Source: Uloborus plumipes
Lineage: Eukaryota; Arthropoda; Arachnida; Araneae; Uloboridae
NCBI GenBank assembly: GCA_038373865.1
Contig: JAXGGA010003049.1
Location: 45,783 to 109,782 of the forward strand
DNA length: 64,000 bases
Direction of reading: 5' to 3'
Below the pieces are notes generated by a model. It was not told the DNA's origin and searched no databases. It saw only the letters and a list, made by a program, of their open reading frames with translations. The translations under genes and the position numbers were made by a program. Shown here piece after piece: positions 1 through 13,200 of the stretch (within the stretch, counting starts at the first letter, position 1; each line of letters starts with the position of its first letter).

Positions 1-128
1 ATGCAAAAGTATATTTAAATATCAATTAACTTGTGTAGAAAATTTTTTCTCGAAGTTTGCGGCGAGCCCCCTGCCAAGTGCTGGCGGACCCCAAACTGGT
101 CCGCAGACTACACTTTGAGAAAATCCTG
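1..128 (-). mobile_element. Right-end fragment of a hAT-like element running off the window
   Basis: Reading the minus strand from 128, the sequence starts CAGGATTTTCTCAAAGTGTA and continues into GTCTGCGGACC, the style of hAT termini with a CAG start. The other end would lie before position 1, so no target-site duplication can be checked. Confidence 0.35.
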
Positions 129-637
129 CTCTATCTCTTTAATTAAAAAAAATTTAAGGATACATTTAAGACACAATGAACTGAATAAACATTTTCCTCG
201 GGTTTTTCGTGTAGCTAAAAATCGGAGCATGACAAATATTTAATTTTGGAATACCCTGCATATTTTTAATTTATGTCTCAAAGTCACTTCGAGTTCAGTA
301 GCAACTTTAATACACCAATGTGTTTTGGAAAAGGAAATACTTTAAACTTCACAGTTAAAGCAGCTGATTATATTTCTGGTTATGTTTCTGAATTGAAGTA
401 TAAAGTGGAGGATATTCTCCTTTAAAATCGGAAATTGAAATAATTTTCGGTAAATCAATAATTCTCAACTACGGATTAGTTAAAAAGGCATTAAATTTAA
501 TATATAATACAAATGCATTGTCCAAAGCTTTTTTTGTAATGAAAAAACTATTAGTTGAAGTAAAAAGGGTATAATCGCATAATGATGGTAAAATCGTTAC
601 TTTTCGAAACTGAAAAGTTAACCTAAACTGTTGTCTA
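129..637. other. AT-rich intergenic sequence
   Basis: No gene, inverted repeat or transposon end was recognised here. Confidence 0.5.
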
Positions 638-788
638 CAGTGGCGTACATAGCGCCCCCGCAGCCCCCGCGGGGGCGCACAATCCAGAAAAATAGCACTA
701 TGAGTAACACGAAAAATATATTTATGGGGGGGGGGGGCGCACTGACAAATCTTGCGAGGGAGCGCATTTAGGTCTATGTACACTATTG
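638..788. mobile_element. hAT-type MITE, 151 bp, TSD GTTGTCTA
   Basis: The left end CAGTGGCGTACATAG pairs with the right end CTATGTACACTATTG. Identical 8-bp duplications GTTGTCTA lie at 630-637 and 789-796. The interior is GC-rich and includes a long G run at about 725-737. It has no coding capacity. The terminus is shared with the elements at 22217 and 34676. Confidence 0.85.
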
Positions 789-1377
789 GTTGTCTATACT
801 ATGTAAATATAACGCACAAATAAATAACATGCAAGTATGCTTACCGTATTTTTCAAAAAAAAAAAAGATAACATAAAGCAGTAGAATTTCCACGAACAAT
901 AAGTTAAAATACTAAAATACATATTGCACTAAATAAAATCCAATGTAGTAGAAATTCACCAGAAGAAATCTATTGCGGAGCAGAACATTTGTTTCGACCC
1001 TTTTGCTTTTAACCATACCGATATGCTGAAAGAGCATATCCAGCGCCTCATTCGGAAGAAAAATGCTTATATATGCATTAGCATCACGCGTTAAAATATT
1101 AGACTTTTGAATAGCTTGTTTAGACACAACAAGGCAATAATTTTTCCATTGTGGGTAAGCAATGAGACGGATTGCATGTTTCATTGAGCAGTAAAATTTC
1201 ACCGCCCCAGTTAGTAATAATGAGAAGTTCAATTTCTTTTTTCTTTTTCTTTAATTTTTATTTATTTATATTTTTTTTCTGTTTTGAACTTTTTTGGCCG
1301 GTAGAGCTCGGCGCCTTTTAGGCTCTGGCGCCCCCGTGCACCTCACGGCTTTGCACATTGGGACGGCGCGGGCCTGA

Positions 1378-1615
1378 GTAGCGATTGCAATTCGAAGCGA
1401 TTGCAATGGTGTTTCACTTGAATCCCTGCCTTACTCACAAGCAGTCAGTGATCTCCTCTTATTCGCCAAGTAGGCTGTGACGTTTTATCTTGCTCGTTTT
1501 TCATAGGCAAACGTCACGCTGACGTCACGATGTTTTTATCAAGAAACGTTCTAATGTAATTCGTTTCCAGTAGCGATTGTAAATTGCGATCGCCTGTTTC
1601 ATTTGAATTCCTGCC
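1378..1615. mobile_element. Rearranged Harbinger-type MITE copies
   Basis: 1378-1430 matches the right end of the element at 30592-30900 (ending AATCCCTGCC, then TTA). 1434-1615 matches the reverse complement of that element's left half and ends AATTCCTGCC, then TAA. Two partial copies therefore sit side by side. The GC-rich sequence just before (1300-1375) is unassigned. Confidence 0.6.
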
Positions 1616-1618
1616 TAA

Positions 1619-2099
1619 ATGTGGTTAAAACAAGTAGCACAATCGCAAACTAAAGCTTATTATGATTACTAAAGGCTAAACCTAGATCATTTAAAGCAGA
1701 AAATTTAACTTTACATCCCATAGCTTAATTTTGAACATATATTATTCGAACATACGAAATCCAAAGCTGTGACCTCTGTTAAAATAGCCAAGGGGCTAAA
1801 GGTAAATAATACAACGTGATTTCGAAAATTGCAGAAAACAGCATACACGCGTTTCAGGGATACAAAAGGAACACTTTTTCAATTCTAAAGAAGTGATATG
1901 GATGAAAAGACCTTCCTTTATAGGATCTTTTAGTTTCTATGCTCACTTCTTCTGCGTTGAAAATCAATTTTTTCTAGGTCTTCATAATTATCTTTCAAAA
2001 AGAATTTTCATCACATTTTTCATCGCAGAGTTGCTTTTCATTTTAAAATCTCCCCTATTATAGGGGACCCATTTATCCAGCAGTTCTGTTAATACTCTG
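1619..2099. other. Intergenic sequence before the candidate ACSL first exon
   Basis: No open frame or repeat was recognised. If the first exon call is right, the promoter should lie here or just downstream; no specific element was identified. Confidence 0.3.
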
Positions 2100-2278
2100 C
2101 TCCCTATCAGCGCAAGAAGTTAATCGTAACTGTGACGACATGATTTCGGAACAATTAAAGGTAACCAATCATAGTTGAATCCGCTCCGCAACATAAAATG
2201 CCGGTTGGATGAAGAATGATGTGTGAAGCTGTCATTGTGTATTGTCTGTTTTGTGTTGTAAAAATTTAGAAATTGTAC
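2100..2278 (+). other. Candidate 5' non-coding exon of the ACSL gene
   Basis: A strong splice donor (AC|GTGAGT) follows 2278, after a stretch less AT-rich than its surroundings. The coding exon has its own acceptor at 4231-4232, so an upstream exon is required. If 2278 is joined to 4233, the frame leading into the ATG at 4254 meets a TAG twelve nt before the junction, which agrees with 4254 being the true start. The 5' boundary is a guess, and no TATA box or initiator was identified. Confidence 0.4.
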
Positions 2279-4232
2279 GTGAGTAAAAACAATTGTGCCG
2301 CACTGAATTCTATTTGTGTTCTTTAATCGTAGTTGTTGTCTATAAAGTTGCTTGCTTACTATGTACTATTTGTCATGATGTTTTTCTTACTTAAAATTAA
2401 AAATGTTCCCAAGAAATTGTACTGCCACCTACATGTATCATGTATTGCGCTTTAAGTTTTCATTATTGTACAGGCTTTTCAGTTTATTATCAGCAGATCA
2501 ACATAAACATGCTCTCGAAAAATTTTCATATAACATCTTACACTTAAATGGTAAACTACGAAATTTTCTGCAATAGTATGAATGAAACTTGCTGCTAAAG
2601 AAAAAGATAATGCGTGCCTGTTAAAAAACTTCATTCATTTCTTTTTGGTTTATAACTAATGCTATTAATTTGACCTTCTACTTTAAAATAATCTCTTCTC
2701 AGCTTCTTTAAACAAGGCTAGTAGCAAAAAACTAATAGAAAAGAGAATTTATAGATTTTCAAAGAAATTATTTGAAAAATTAACTTTACCTCTTGCAAAA
2801 TAATTTTTGTATTTTTTACGAACTCTTGTTTTTTTTAAGCTAAAAATTTTAACACATTTGACTGTTTAAAAAATATTTCCTTTTAAACATGTTTGTAAAA
2901 AAAACGATTACTTATTTCTTTTTCTGCATAATTAAGCATTTGTTTTCCAAAATTTCAAACAAGATTCTGTTGTTTTTCTGGGACTGTACACTTGTTTTAT
3001 TTATAATTTTCTGCTCATCCTATACTGTAAAATATGCCATCAATTTTATTTCAAGTATAATTTTGAAACCTTATTTCTATTTAAAATTACTCAATTTAAA
3101 ATTTTATTAATTATTATACTTGGTGATGAATGTGTTCGGCTTGATTTTTAAAATCCCCACCTTTGATTCGATTGTATAGCATTGTTCTTTAAAATACATG
3201 AAGGGAACTTTCCATTATATTTGACTTATTTGGCTAGGTCACTTGTTTACTTTCTGCCTTGGCAAAAACTGAAGAATTATGTTTATATTGCTGTACCCTG
3301 TTTTCATAATTTTAAATTTTAATTAATAACATTTTTGCTGACTCGGTATTCAGTTGGCAGATTATTTTAGTTGTTAATAGAACATTAAAAATGATTTTAA
3401 TAATTATAACCTATTAATTATGGAACTATTATTAAAAAAATAATTGAGTTGTTAACTGAATATAATTATAAAATTTTTAATAGTATGTATTCAGCCGTTC
3501 ATATAGATTTAAATTAAAAATTCAATGTCATTATTGAAATAAAAATTACTTATTCGACAATATTTCCAACCATAAAAAAGAAAATTATAGCTTTTCATTT
3601 TAATGAAATTTTTCATATAATTCAACAGCTTTTTTTTCATTGGGCTCAGAATTTTACTTTTAATGGCTTTGTTTAATTATTTATAGCAGATTATTTTTCA
3701 TTTTAATGGAATTTTCAGTTTTGTTTCGAGACTTGCTTTGTTTAACCTTTTAAGCAGCCATGACATAAAATTCCACTTTTAGATGTATCACTTAGACCAA
3801 TTTAGTGTACAGACTTTTGGAAAAAATACAAGTGAAATAATGAACCTAGTTATTCAATTCAAGTCTATTTCGAAACATATAACTTAATAACTTCGAGAGA
3901 GAAAAATATGTATTCAGGGACTCCAAAAATGGGAGATTGGCACTCGAAAAGGAAGCCTTAGAAAGAGAAAATATGTGGGATCTTCAAATAAGTAGTTTTT
4001 ATATTAATTCGACCAAACATAGTGACGAGAATAAATAAAATAAAAAATTTTCGCCAGGAGTAAAAATGCTGTGACACATACTTATTATATTAAAAAGCTA
4101 CTTTCGTTGCATCATTTATTTTCAATTTTTTTTGCTGTAAAAGTGAACTGATTAAAACTAAATTTTTTTAAAAAAATTGTCTAGATATTCCTTATTTAAC
4201 TTTGGCTTATTTCTTTTGTTTTCTTCATTTAG
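2279..4232 (+). other. ACSL 5' UTR intron, AT-rich, no recognisable elements
   Basis: A very T/A-rich intron ending in a good polypyrimidine tract and acceptor (TTCATTTAG). The small open frame at 2889-3110 is low-complexity and is judged to be chance. Confidence 0.4.
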
Positions 4233-4253
4233 ATTGAAATAACCAAGAACAAA

Positions 4254-7200
4254 ATGGACAGCTCTCTTCAGTATATTTGTGGATCAATTGCAGCTGCTGT
4301 AACCGGAGCAGTTGCAACTGCAGCAGTATATATTGCTACACGTCCACCTCCAAAACTCAAAAGGAATTTTGATCTAAATCATCAGTCTGAAGAAATACCC
4401 GTAAATATGCTACCATGTTTTAGTTTGTTTTTTTATTTTGTTTATTATTCACTTTTTCTAATCCATCTTAATTTTTCTACATTACTGGCTCTTTTCCTCT
4501 TGTGAAAAATTCTTTTTTTTCCTTTTAAAAGTTTTTACATCCTGGGACGTAATTTAAAGGGGGCAGACGGGCAGTGTCGTACATAGAATGATTGAAGCAT
4601 TTAGTTTCCCATCCTTTTAAAATGTTTACTTTCAAAAATCAGGGCAAAATACTCCAGGTTTTTTTTTTTTTTTTAAATAAGGACTTGTCTTATATGTGAG
4701 CCAATATTTAGAAAAGTGCCAATTTGAAGTTGGAATTTTCTGAGAAAAAAAATTTTTTGCAGAAAAAAATTAATATGGGATTCTAAGTCTAAATTGGGTT
4801 TAAATGCAAGAAAATAAAAGGGGGGAGGTCAAGGAAGTTATTTACCCCCTCCTTAGATTACTCACTTTTAAGCCGTTACAGATCTGATGAGTGTTACAGA
4901 TCTGATGTTAATATGAGCTACATATTTGAGTTTATCCTTTCAGTCTTCGTTAACATCTCTAAAAATAATATCATTTCCTTGCATTTTTAACATAGAAATA
5001 AGATAATTATATTAAAATATATATATTAGCTAAAAAATCAAATTTCATTATAAAAAAAGCATTTCTTGGAAATAAAAAATGAGCAATAAGCTTTTTAAAC
5101 AAAATGAATTATAAGATTACCAAATCCAAGCTAATAAAACATTTGTTTTGTTTTGAAACAGCACACAGCTTCAACTTTTTCAACACACAACTCTGCTGCT
5201 TGCTTTTCTTTAATTAGTTGCAGGAAATTTAATTTCTTGATCAGAAATTCAAATTTAGCATGCTAGTTATCATCCAGTTATTTAGCAAAGTTATAAGAAA
5301 TTGAAGCACAAAAAAAAAATAAATAATAATAATAATAATAATAATTAATTAAATTAATTTCCGCAGTGTCAATTTTTCTTATTTTACTAACTTCTATTGT
5401 TAGGTCATACAAACTACAAATGAAGCAATTGTACTAAAACTAATAGGGTAGTTTTCGATTTTTCAATTTTATTTTTATATGATAGAGCAACAGACATGAA
5501 CATCAACGGCGAAAAAATTTTTGCGCTGCGACAAGTAGTTTTTTTAAAATAATTTTTAAATTTCAAGCGGTTGTGACGTCACTGGGCATTCGTTGGCGCT
5601 TTTGAACTTTCCACTAAGGCGAAGAAAGAGCGAGAAGCTTTAGATGCGAGGAGCTCGAAAAACCGGTTTCTCTGGCTTCCGCACTGTTGTCGCTTTGCAC
5701 TGCCGTAAGTTTTTTTTTTCTCGCCAAGTGATGCGTTCTGAAAATTTGACTACGGATTTCGCCAAAAAATATCAAAACAATCACCCCTAGCAGGGTATTG
5801 GAGTGCTCTTTGATAAATCCAGTTTTAAATAGTGAATTAGTAGACTTTAAGGTATTGATTACGGAAGGAGAAAATCCCGCAATGAAACGATAATATAGCA
5901 AAAATCCAATTTTTATGGATGAAAGGCTGAAAGTTACGGCCCTCTGACGTCACGGGTTTCGGTTTCAAGGCGCGCTTTTTTTGCGCGTGAGTTTTTAAAA
6001 AAATCATTAAGAATCAACCGTTGTGTTTTAAAATTCGTCAATGGTGAATTTTTGTGTTTTGTAAGCCTCTTAACAATATCTAGTAGTTAAAAAAGGGATA
6101 TTCAGTAGGTCACAACTACCCTATTGCTTTTCATTCCCTATTGCTTGGAAGTTTTTTAAGAACAAACATATTCAATATATATGGCTAAAACCTACGATTT
6201 TTGCTTTTAATAATTCTGAAACGCGTGAGTTAGTTCGATAACATATTCGCTTTTTTCAATGTTACCGCTCTGACTGTTACCGATCTGACAAACTGACAAA
6301 GTTTTTTTTAACTTCCGAGTCGATCGCGCTAAACCAAAATCAAACACATGGTTTTTTCACTTGTAATAAAGGACTATACTTATATATAAAATAATTTTTA
6401 AAATAATAAAAACTGCACATTTTAGCGCGTGTTACCGATCTGATGACTTAAATGACACACATTTTATAAAACCACTTAAAAAATCTTACCTATATTTTTA
6501 GATGCAAAAATGCAAATTTTTAATTACGATGCTATAAAACATCCCACCAGGTACTCAGTATCATGTGGTATAGGTGCAGGAAATGATTTTGGGAGCCTAA
6601 ACATAGATCGGAAGTTATTGTTACCGCTCTGACGGCGGAACTAGGGACACGTTTATTTCGCATCGGCTAGAAAATCAGAAATCGATTAAAACAAAAATGA
6701 AGCAAAATATTAACAAAGGGGTAAAAATAGAATCGTTTTTTGTGCAAGTGCGTTTTTTTGGGAAGTTAGAAAGTGCGCATGACCTGTTTGCATGCTAAGC
6801 TTTGCAACTTAGGACACGTTACCGATCTGATTTTTGATGTATAAAAACAATATTTTCTGAAGAAATTTTTTTTTTCTGGTGTTATTAGATGAAATGAAAG
6901 CAAAACCTTATCTGCTTTGTGGGGAAAATTATTTTTTTAACTAGTTATTGAAATACTAGTGAAAATTCACTTGGGACTCAAATTGGCACTTTTCTAAATA
7001 TTAGCTCATGTGGATTTTCGTTTTTTTCCCGATTTCCCTCCTAAAATTGGGGGGGGGGGGGGAGCTTGATTTATTCACAGGATTAATTTGTACGTGAGTC
7101 CAAATTAATTTGTACGCAATCCTTGCCTATAACTCAAGCAATTTAGTGAAAAAACAAGGTTTAAAGTCGAAAAATCGACTCTTTTGTAGAGTTTTAAAAA

Positions 7201-10200
7201 AATCGAGAATATCTGACGAAATTTTTTAAGTTACTTGAACTTTTCGGTTACTTAAATGCCCGATACAAGAGCTTTTACTGTATTAGCTTTTCTATCAAAA
7301 TTAACTATCTTATTCCAAAGCAATAATTTATGCATTTTGGTTCATCCCATATAAATTTTGATATCATTTAACAATTCTTAATATTTGAAATTATTTTTAT
7401 AATAAGAGCGAAAGACTATGTTCAGTAATCTTCTCTTATATTAATGCTTATATGAGATAGTTCAAAAGTATTTTGATATTTTGTCATGAAAAAATACAAC
7501 CATTGTAAATTAAGTTATGTACTTAAAAACTGAAACATTTACCATGTGTTGAGTAGGGGAGAGGGGGACACAAAAGCCTGGTTTGGCCTCTTGTTGGAAA
7601 ATGACTTAGTTATGTCCTGTTTACATCAAGGCTTTCGCTCTAATCAAAGTTTCAAATGTCTACTGAAAAAAAAAAAAGGAAATTGTTTCCTGTTTTCAAA
7701 AATTACATTCACAATGAATGGATTTCATTTTTATTTGTTCTATTTGTTTTCAGATTAATGCAAAATTATTAAAACTTCACTTTCTGTTTAAAGTAAACCG
7801 TTCACTGTATGTATTTCATTTGTCTTTTCTGATATTACACGTGATTAAAATTGTATTTTAATATATTTTTTTTCTAGGGCTCGGACCATGTAAGAATATC
7901 TCATTTAACACCAAAAGCACCTCATGTTTCTTATTTGTATGAAGATGCTCAAACATTGTATGAATGTATGCTTAGAGGATTGAGAGTTTCTGGTAATTTT
8001 TTTATTTTCTGTACTTGTTTTTTTTAAGTCTAATGTAATCTAGAACCTTTGTACAGTATTTTTTATTTATTTATTGGGATGGAGTGACTCAATGACTAGA
8101 ATGTAAGACTTCTGTATTTATGTTTTTAACATTTTGCAATCTCAGCATTATGTGTGCAGTGTTAGAAATAAGTAGTAGTCATTTGGAGTGTTTTGGGGCT
8201 AAGTATTTGATTGTATTACTCGCAATCTCAAATCTAGCAAAATTTGGCACCTAAAATTTTGGATTTTATTAAATCCTTGCTTTTTCAACTCACTGAGCAA
8301 TAACCTCTCATTAATATGATGAAAGAGAACAATATTTTCCTTCAATTCTGACATTTTTAAAATGCATGTGTGCTTTATTTCTACTCAGTGGAATTTGATG
8401 CCGTATAATATTCATAGAGCTTCATTTCTAACAAAAGAAGTGCTGGGCTATTATTGGTTACAAAACTCATTTTCCTTTGTAAAATATTTTTCCTTTGTTC
8501 TTCTCATTTCTCATTTTCCTTTGCATAAATAATTTATGCAAAATTAAGACTTGACTGGCTTGTAAGAATATTTTAATTTTCAACCAATTTTTTGAATTTC
8601 AATTTTTTAAATTAATATTTTAAACAGGTAATGGACCTTGCCTAGGCTGGCGAGAAAAAGGAAGTGAAGAATATCAGTGGCTTCGATATAAAGAGGTATG
8701 CCATCCATATAAATTTCACACATTTTCAAAACTAAGTTCAGTTTCAGGAAAATTCTGAAAGAGATCCTATTCAATGTTCTGTCTTGTTAAAACTTGAAGT
8801 TTATTATTTTTTAATTTTTAGGTCGTGGAACGATCAAAAAATTTTGGTGCTGGTTTAATGTTTAAGAAAATTAAGCCGAAAAGTTTTGTTGGAATATATT
8901 CGGCAAATATTGTAGAGGTAATTAATTTTTTATTTTTCTTAAATCAATATTTAGAGAAAAATGTGTGTTAAATCAATTTAATTTTTGTAGTGTGTTTTGG
9001 CCGAGCATGGGTGCTATGGGCGATCTATGATCATTGTTCCTATTTATGATACTCTTGGACCAAAGGCATTTACACTAATCGTAAATGAAGGTAACTCACT
9101 GCATTTTTATTTCTACAAAAATTGTAAATATTCAATGGTATTTATAATATCTATTTAAAATTTTGCAAAATTTTCATTTTATTAATTTTTCACTTTTACT
9201 ATTGTATGCTTTTCTTTTCGACTCAGATTTAGAATATAATTTCTAATATTGTATAACTTCAAATAATGTTTAAATGATTAGTTATTTTACTGGTGTAGGG
9301 TAGACCATTGAGTGAACACTTAACACAATTTCATTTTCAAAATTTTATAGATCATTAAAAATTACAGCATTTGCCACATGGCAGAAAAAATATTTAGATC
9401 TATGAAGTTATCTTTAAAAATTTTGTGAAACTTTTATGGTTTTGCATCAGGTTTTTTCACTGGTTGAAATGAAAATAAAGGTTTATACCGGTGAATGAAT
9501 ACTCCAGCCAGTAGACAAGCACAGTATTTTCTAGTAGTTTTTTTTTTTTTTTTTTTTTCTGAAAATGTATAGAAAGGAGTGATTACTGCCAATTTAGTCT
9601 AAGAAAAATGTGTTTTAGAACTTTTTTTCTTAAAAATTTAGAGGTGTTCATTCACTGGTCATTCTTCTGTATGCAGAATTAGCATTTAATAATGTGCTGC
9701 AGCGTTATCTGCTCATTAAAAAATCTATATATATATCAGCGTAAAACTTTGGCTTCAGAAATTTTCAAACTAATGTTTCAGAAATGATTCAGATGCATTT
9801 TATTTTAATACTAACTGTAGCCTGACATTAATTGGCTAACTCAAATATATTAGTTTATTCTTGGGCAGGGAAAAATGTCGCTCCTCCTCATGTACATCTG
9901 TTTATATTATCAGAGTATGACTTAGTAATCTACGTAAAAAGTTATTGTTTAAAAATAAAATTGAAAGTATGTGTTGGGAAATGAATGTTTTGAAAAGTTT
10001 CATTGTTAAATATTTAGCTGAAATTATGACTGTTGTCTGTGACAAAGAAGAGCGTTCCATGGCACTAATGAATGATTTACATGAAATGCCTACATTGAAA
10101 CTGATTGTTCAAGTTGATCCTATCTCCGAAACTGCTAAACAAAAGGCGAAAGAGCTTGGTATTGAAATCCTTTCATTTACAGAAATGGAGGTATGTTGCA

Positions 10201-13200
10201 TTTAATGCTTTTTGTTGAAAAGTAAATACATGTACTGGTATATACTATATATTAAAGTTTAACAATCGGAATTACACAATTCTTCTTTTCTTGTTTACAT
10301 ATTTAACATTTTAAACATGGAGAAAAAAGAAGAAATAACAAACAATGAAGAAAAGATAACCTTACACAAAGCGAGTTTTTTGTTAAACTAGCTTTTTGTT
10401 GAATGTTGTACGAATCTCTTGAAGGTGGTACCAAGAAACTCTTTATGTTTAACTTTTCAATCACTCTTTCATATCAAAGTGAACCTTTTGGTTTGAACTT
10501 GTAAAATTGAGAACTCTGTAACACCAAAAACAGCTTAATGTTTGGCCACATTTTGAAAAATGGCTTTAAAATTTAAAAGAAAATTTTTGGAAGAATGAAA
10601 AAAATAAGATGATAAACCAAAATTTATGTCTAAAACAATCTAATTTTAGCTCTTCATCCTACATAAGAATGGTTATTTTTGAAATTGAAGACCTTGGTGC
10701 AAAGAAAGGGAAAACCGCTACTTTTTACAACGTCAGAGCTCCGATATGCAGTGGTGAGTGCTGCCCATTCTCCCTCCCTCCCTCCCCCAGGAGCGAGGGC
10801 CTCTGCACCCAAAGGGGAAATACCCCTAAAAGAAGAACCCTTAGAATTACAATGACTCAGTCTGCGCCATGACCCCTCTCCCTCCAGTTGGGCACTCTTG
10901 CAATAGGTAAAATTAATTATACTAAGTATGGGAACCTTATGTAGTCTTCATGTTTTCAATTGCTTCAATTCTGCCTGTTGTGCAAAAAATATCATAGAAT
11001 TCAAAATAAATGCAAGCGCTGCACTCCTGTGAGCTTCCATGCAAACTAAAAACTGCATAGTCAACATACTTAATTAAAATGTCATTGAAATGGATTTCAT
11101 ACAGACAAATTCTAATATAATGTTGAGTTTTTGAAATAAAAGCTTTAAAAAGCATTTTTGAAACTTTTTTTTGCCTTGATTCTTGAACGTTTTCAAACAG
11201 TGAAGTTGTCCTATCTTGTACTGAGGTCTTCAATTGTTTTGTATCTAACATTATATATTTTGTTAAATTTAACTTCATTCTTTTTTCTTAGTGATTTTAA
11301 TTTTTAGTTATTTTGTGTTAAAATTTTATTAGAGTTAAAATAAATATAATTTTTTCCTTTGTACATGCACAAAATTTTTAACTTTGTTTTTAATTACATT
11401 TGAAGTTATTCCATTTGCATTTTGGCATTTCTCAGCAATTTCTTTGGAGCATTTCCCCCATTTGTCTCAAGTTATTTTTTTTTTTTTCATTCTAGAAACT
11501 TGGAAAAACTAATCCTCAAGACCTCATTGTAAGTACTCAATAAAAACAGCTTTCTTAATTTAAATTTCTGTCAGTTAAATCTATTTTGCATTTAAAATTA
11601 ATTGTAGCATGCGCTTTATGTAATTTCACTTGAGATTTAGTTTTATGGTTTTTAAATGCAACCTAATTATTCCTTAATTCTCATTTTGAGTTATGGCAAT
11701 ATATTAACATAGATTCTAAAATCAGACTGATAAATGTTCATAAATTTTTGTGTCAAGTTAACATATTGAAACCAAAAGCAATAGTCTAAACAATAATTGT
11801 GCATATTTTCTGACGTAATAATGTTTGCTTTAAAAATAGATCAAGGTCTCTGGTTTATAAACATAAATTTGTTAAACAAAAAACAGAAAAAAACATAAAT
11901 AAAGTCATTTTAGATATTGAAATACATTTTAAAGAGTAATGCTCACTGTCCCATGAATAAATTCATTGTACTTGCGCATTTTTGCTAGCATTAAATAATG
12001 TGAATTTTTAATTCCATATGTTTGCTTCAATTTATCTATCGATTCATTTTTCTTTTGAAAGCAATTTCTGTTTATGCTTGATTATTGATACTGGTCTATT
12101 CGGTTCGGAATTGACACTACAGAACCGTGTAAAATTAACACTCGAACTGATAGAACTTGTTTGCACAACATTTCAGCAATGAAACATTTTTATGATTAAT
12201 CAAAATTTTTGATTTATTTGAAGTACGGTTATTATTTAAAAATTGTATAAGATATTAAGTCTCAAATTTTATTGTTTTGAAAGTAATTGTAATTATATTT
12301 TGTATTTTTGACTTGAATTAAACAGATAAAACTTCATATTTTTATTTTGGTATCATATGTAGCCCCCTAAACCAGACAATTTAGCAACTGTTTGCTACAC
12401 CAGTGGTACAACAGGAAATCCAAAAGGTGTGATGTTGACTCATAAGAATATAATGGCAAATGTCAGCTCTGCAATGCTGCAATTTGTAAGTAACAGAGCT
12501 TTTTTTATCAGTATGAAAGTGCAATAATTTTAACTCTTTTTCAATTATTTTTATTTTTATGAATTTATATATTTTTTGACTCACTTAATCTTCTTGTGTA
12601 AATCTCATTAGTTTATCCTTCTGCAATCAATCTTTAATTTTTGTATGTGTCCTTAGATCAGGGGTGGCCAACCTTTTTGGGAAAAGTGCCACTTTCGCTT
12701 AATGAAATATTTCGCGTGCCACTTTGAATTTCTCAATGACAAAAAAGATTTGTTTTTTATTTATAGGCTGCTTGTGTAACTTTTACTCAAATACTATACT
12801 ATTCCTCTAAGTTTGAGCAGTAAAGAAGCTCTGTGCAGGGAAAACTCGTTTTTTGCTATCTTTTTTTCAGGTTATGGAAACGGTAAATTGGTAGGGGCTC
12901 TTGCTCTCCGGAAAATTTTCAACATTGAAGTTTGAAAAGTACAATTGTAGACTGTCACATAGAGCGAAACCTTAATGTTATCAAGTTCATCTCTTCTAAA
13001 GCGTGTTCGAAATTGTCCTAAAAATGTGACTTTAGGTTTTATTTGAAAACGATAGAAGAAAGGTACCTTTCAGGGTTTCCATTGGAATTTTTCGCGACAT
13101 TGTGTGATGTCATTTTTGAGTAGTCATTAAGAACGAAAGGTTCAGGTCTAGGCCCTATCTGCAGACTTTAAGAGGGAGATTGTAGAGATATCCCTCGCAG

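Noticed and set aside
4254..4505. Open frame of 83 codons as a separate small membrane protein
   Set aside because: Its first 49 codons are ACSL exon 1; the rest is read-through of a GTAAAT donor into a T-rich intron.
10609..10872. Possible gene or hAT element near 10.7-10.9 kb
   Set aside because: The GC-rich patch resembles MITE ends (CAGTGGTGAGTG, GGGCACTCTTG), but the flanking 8-mers do not match and no domain is seen.
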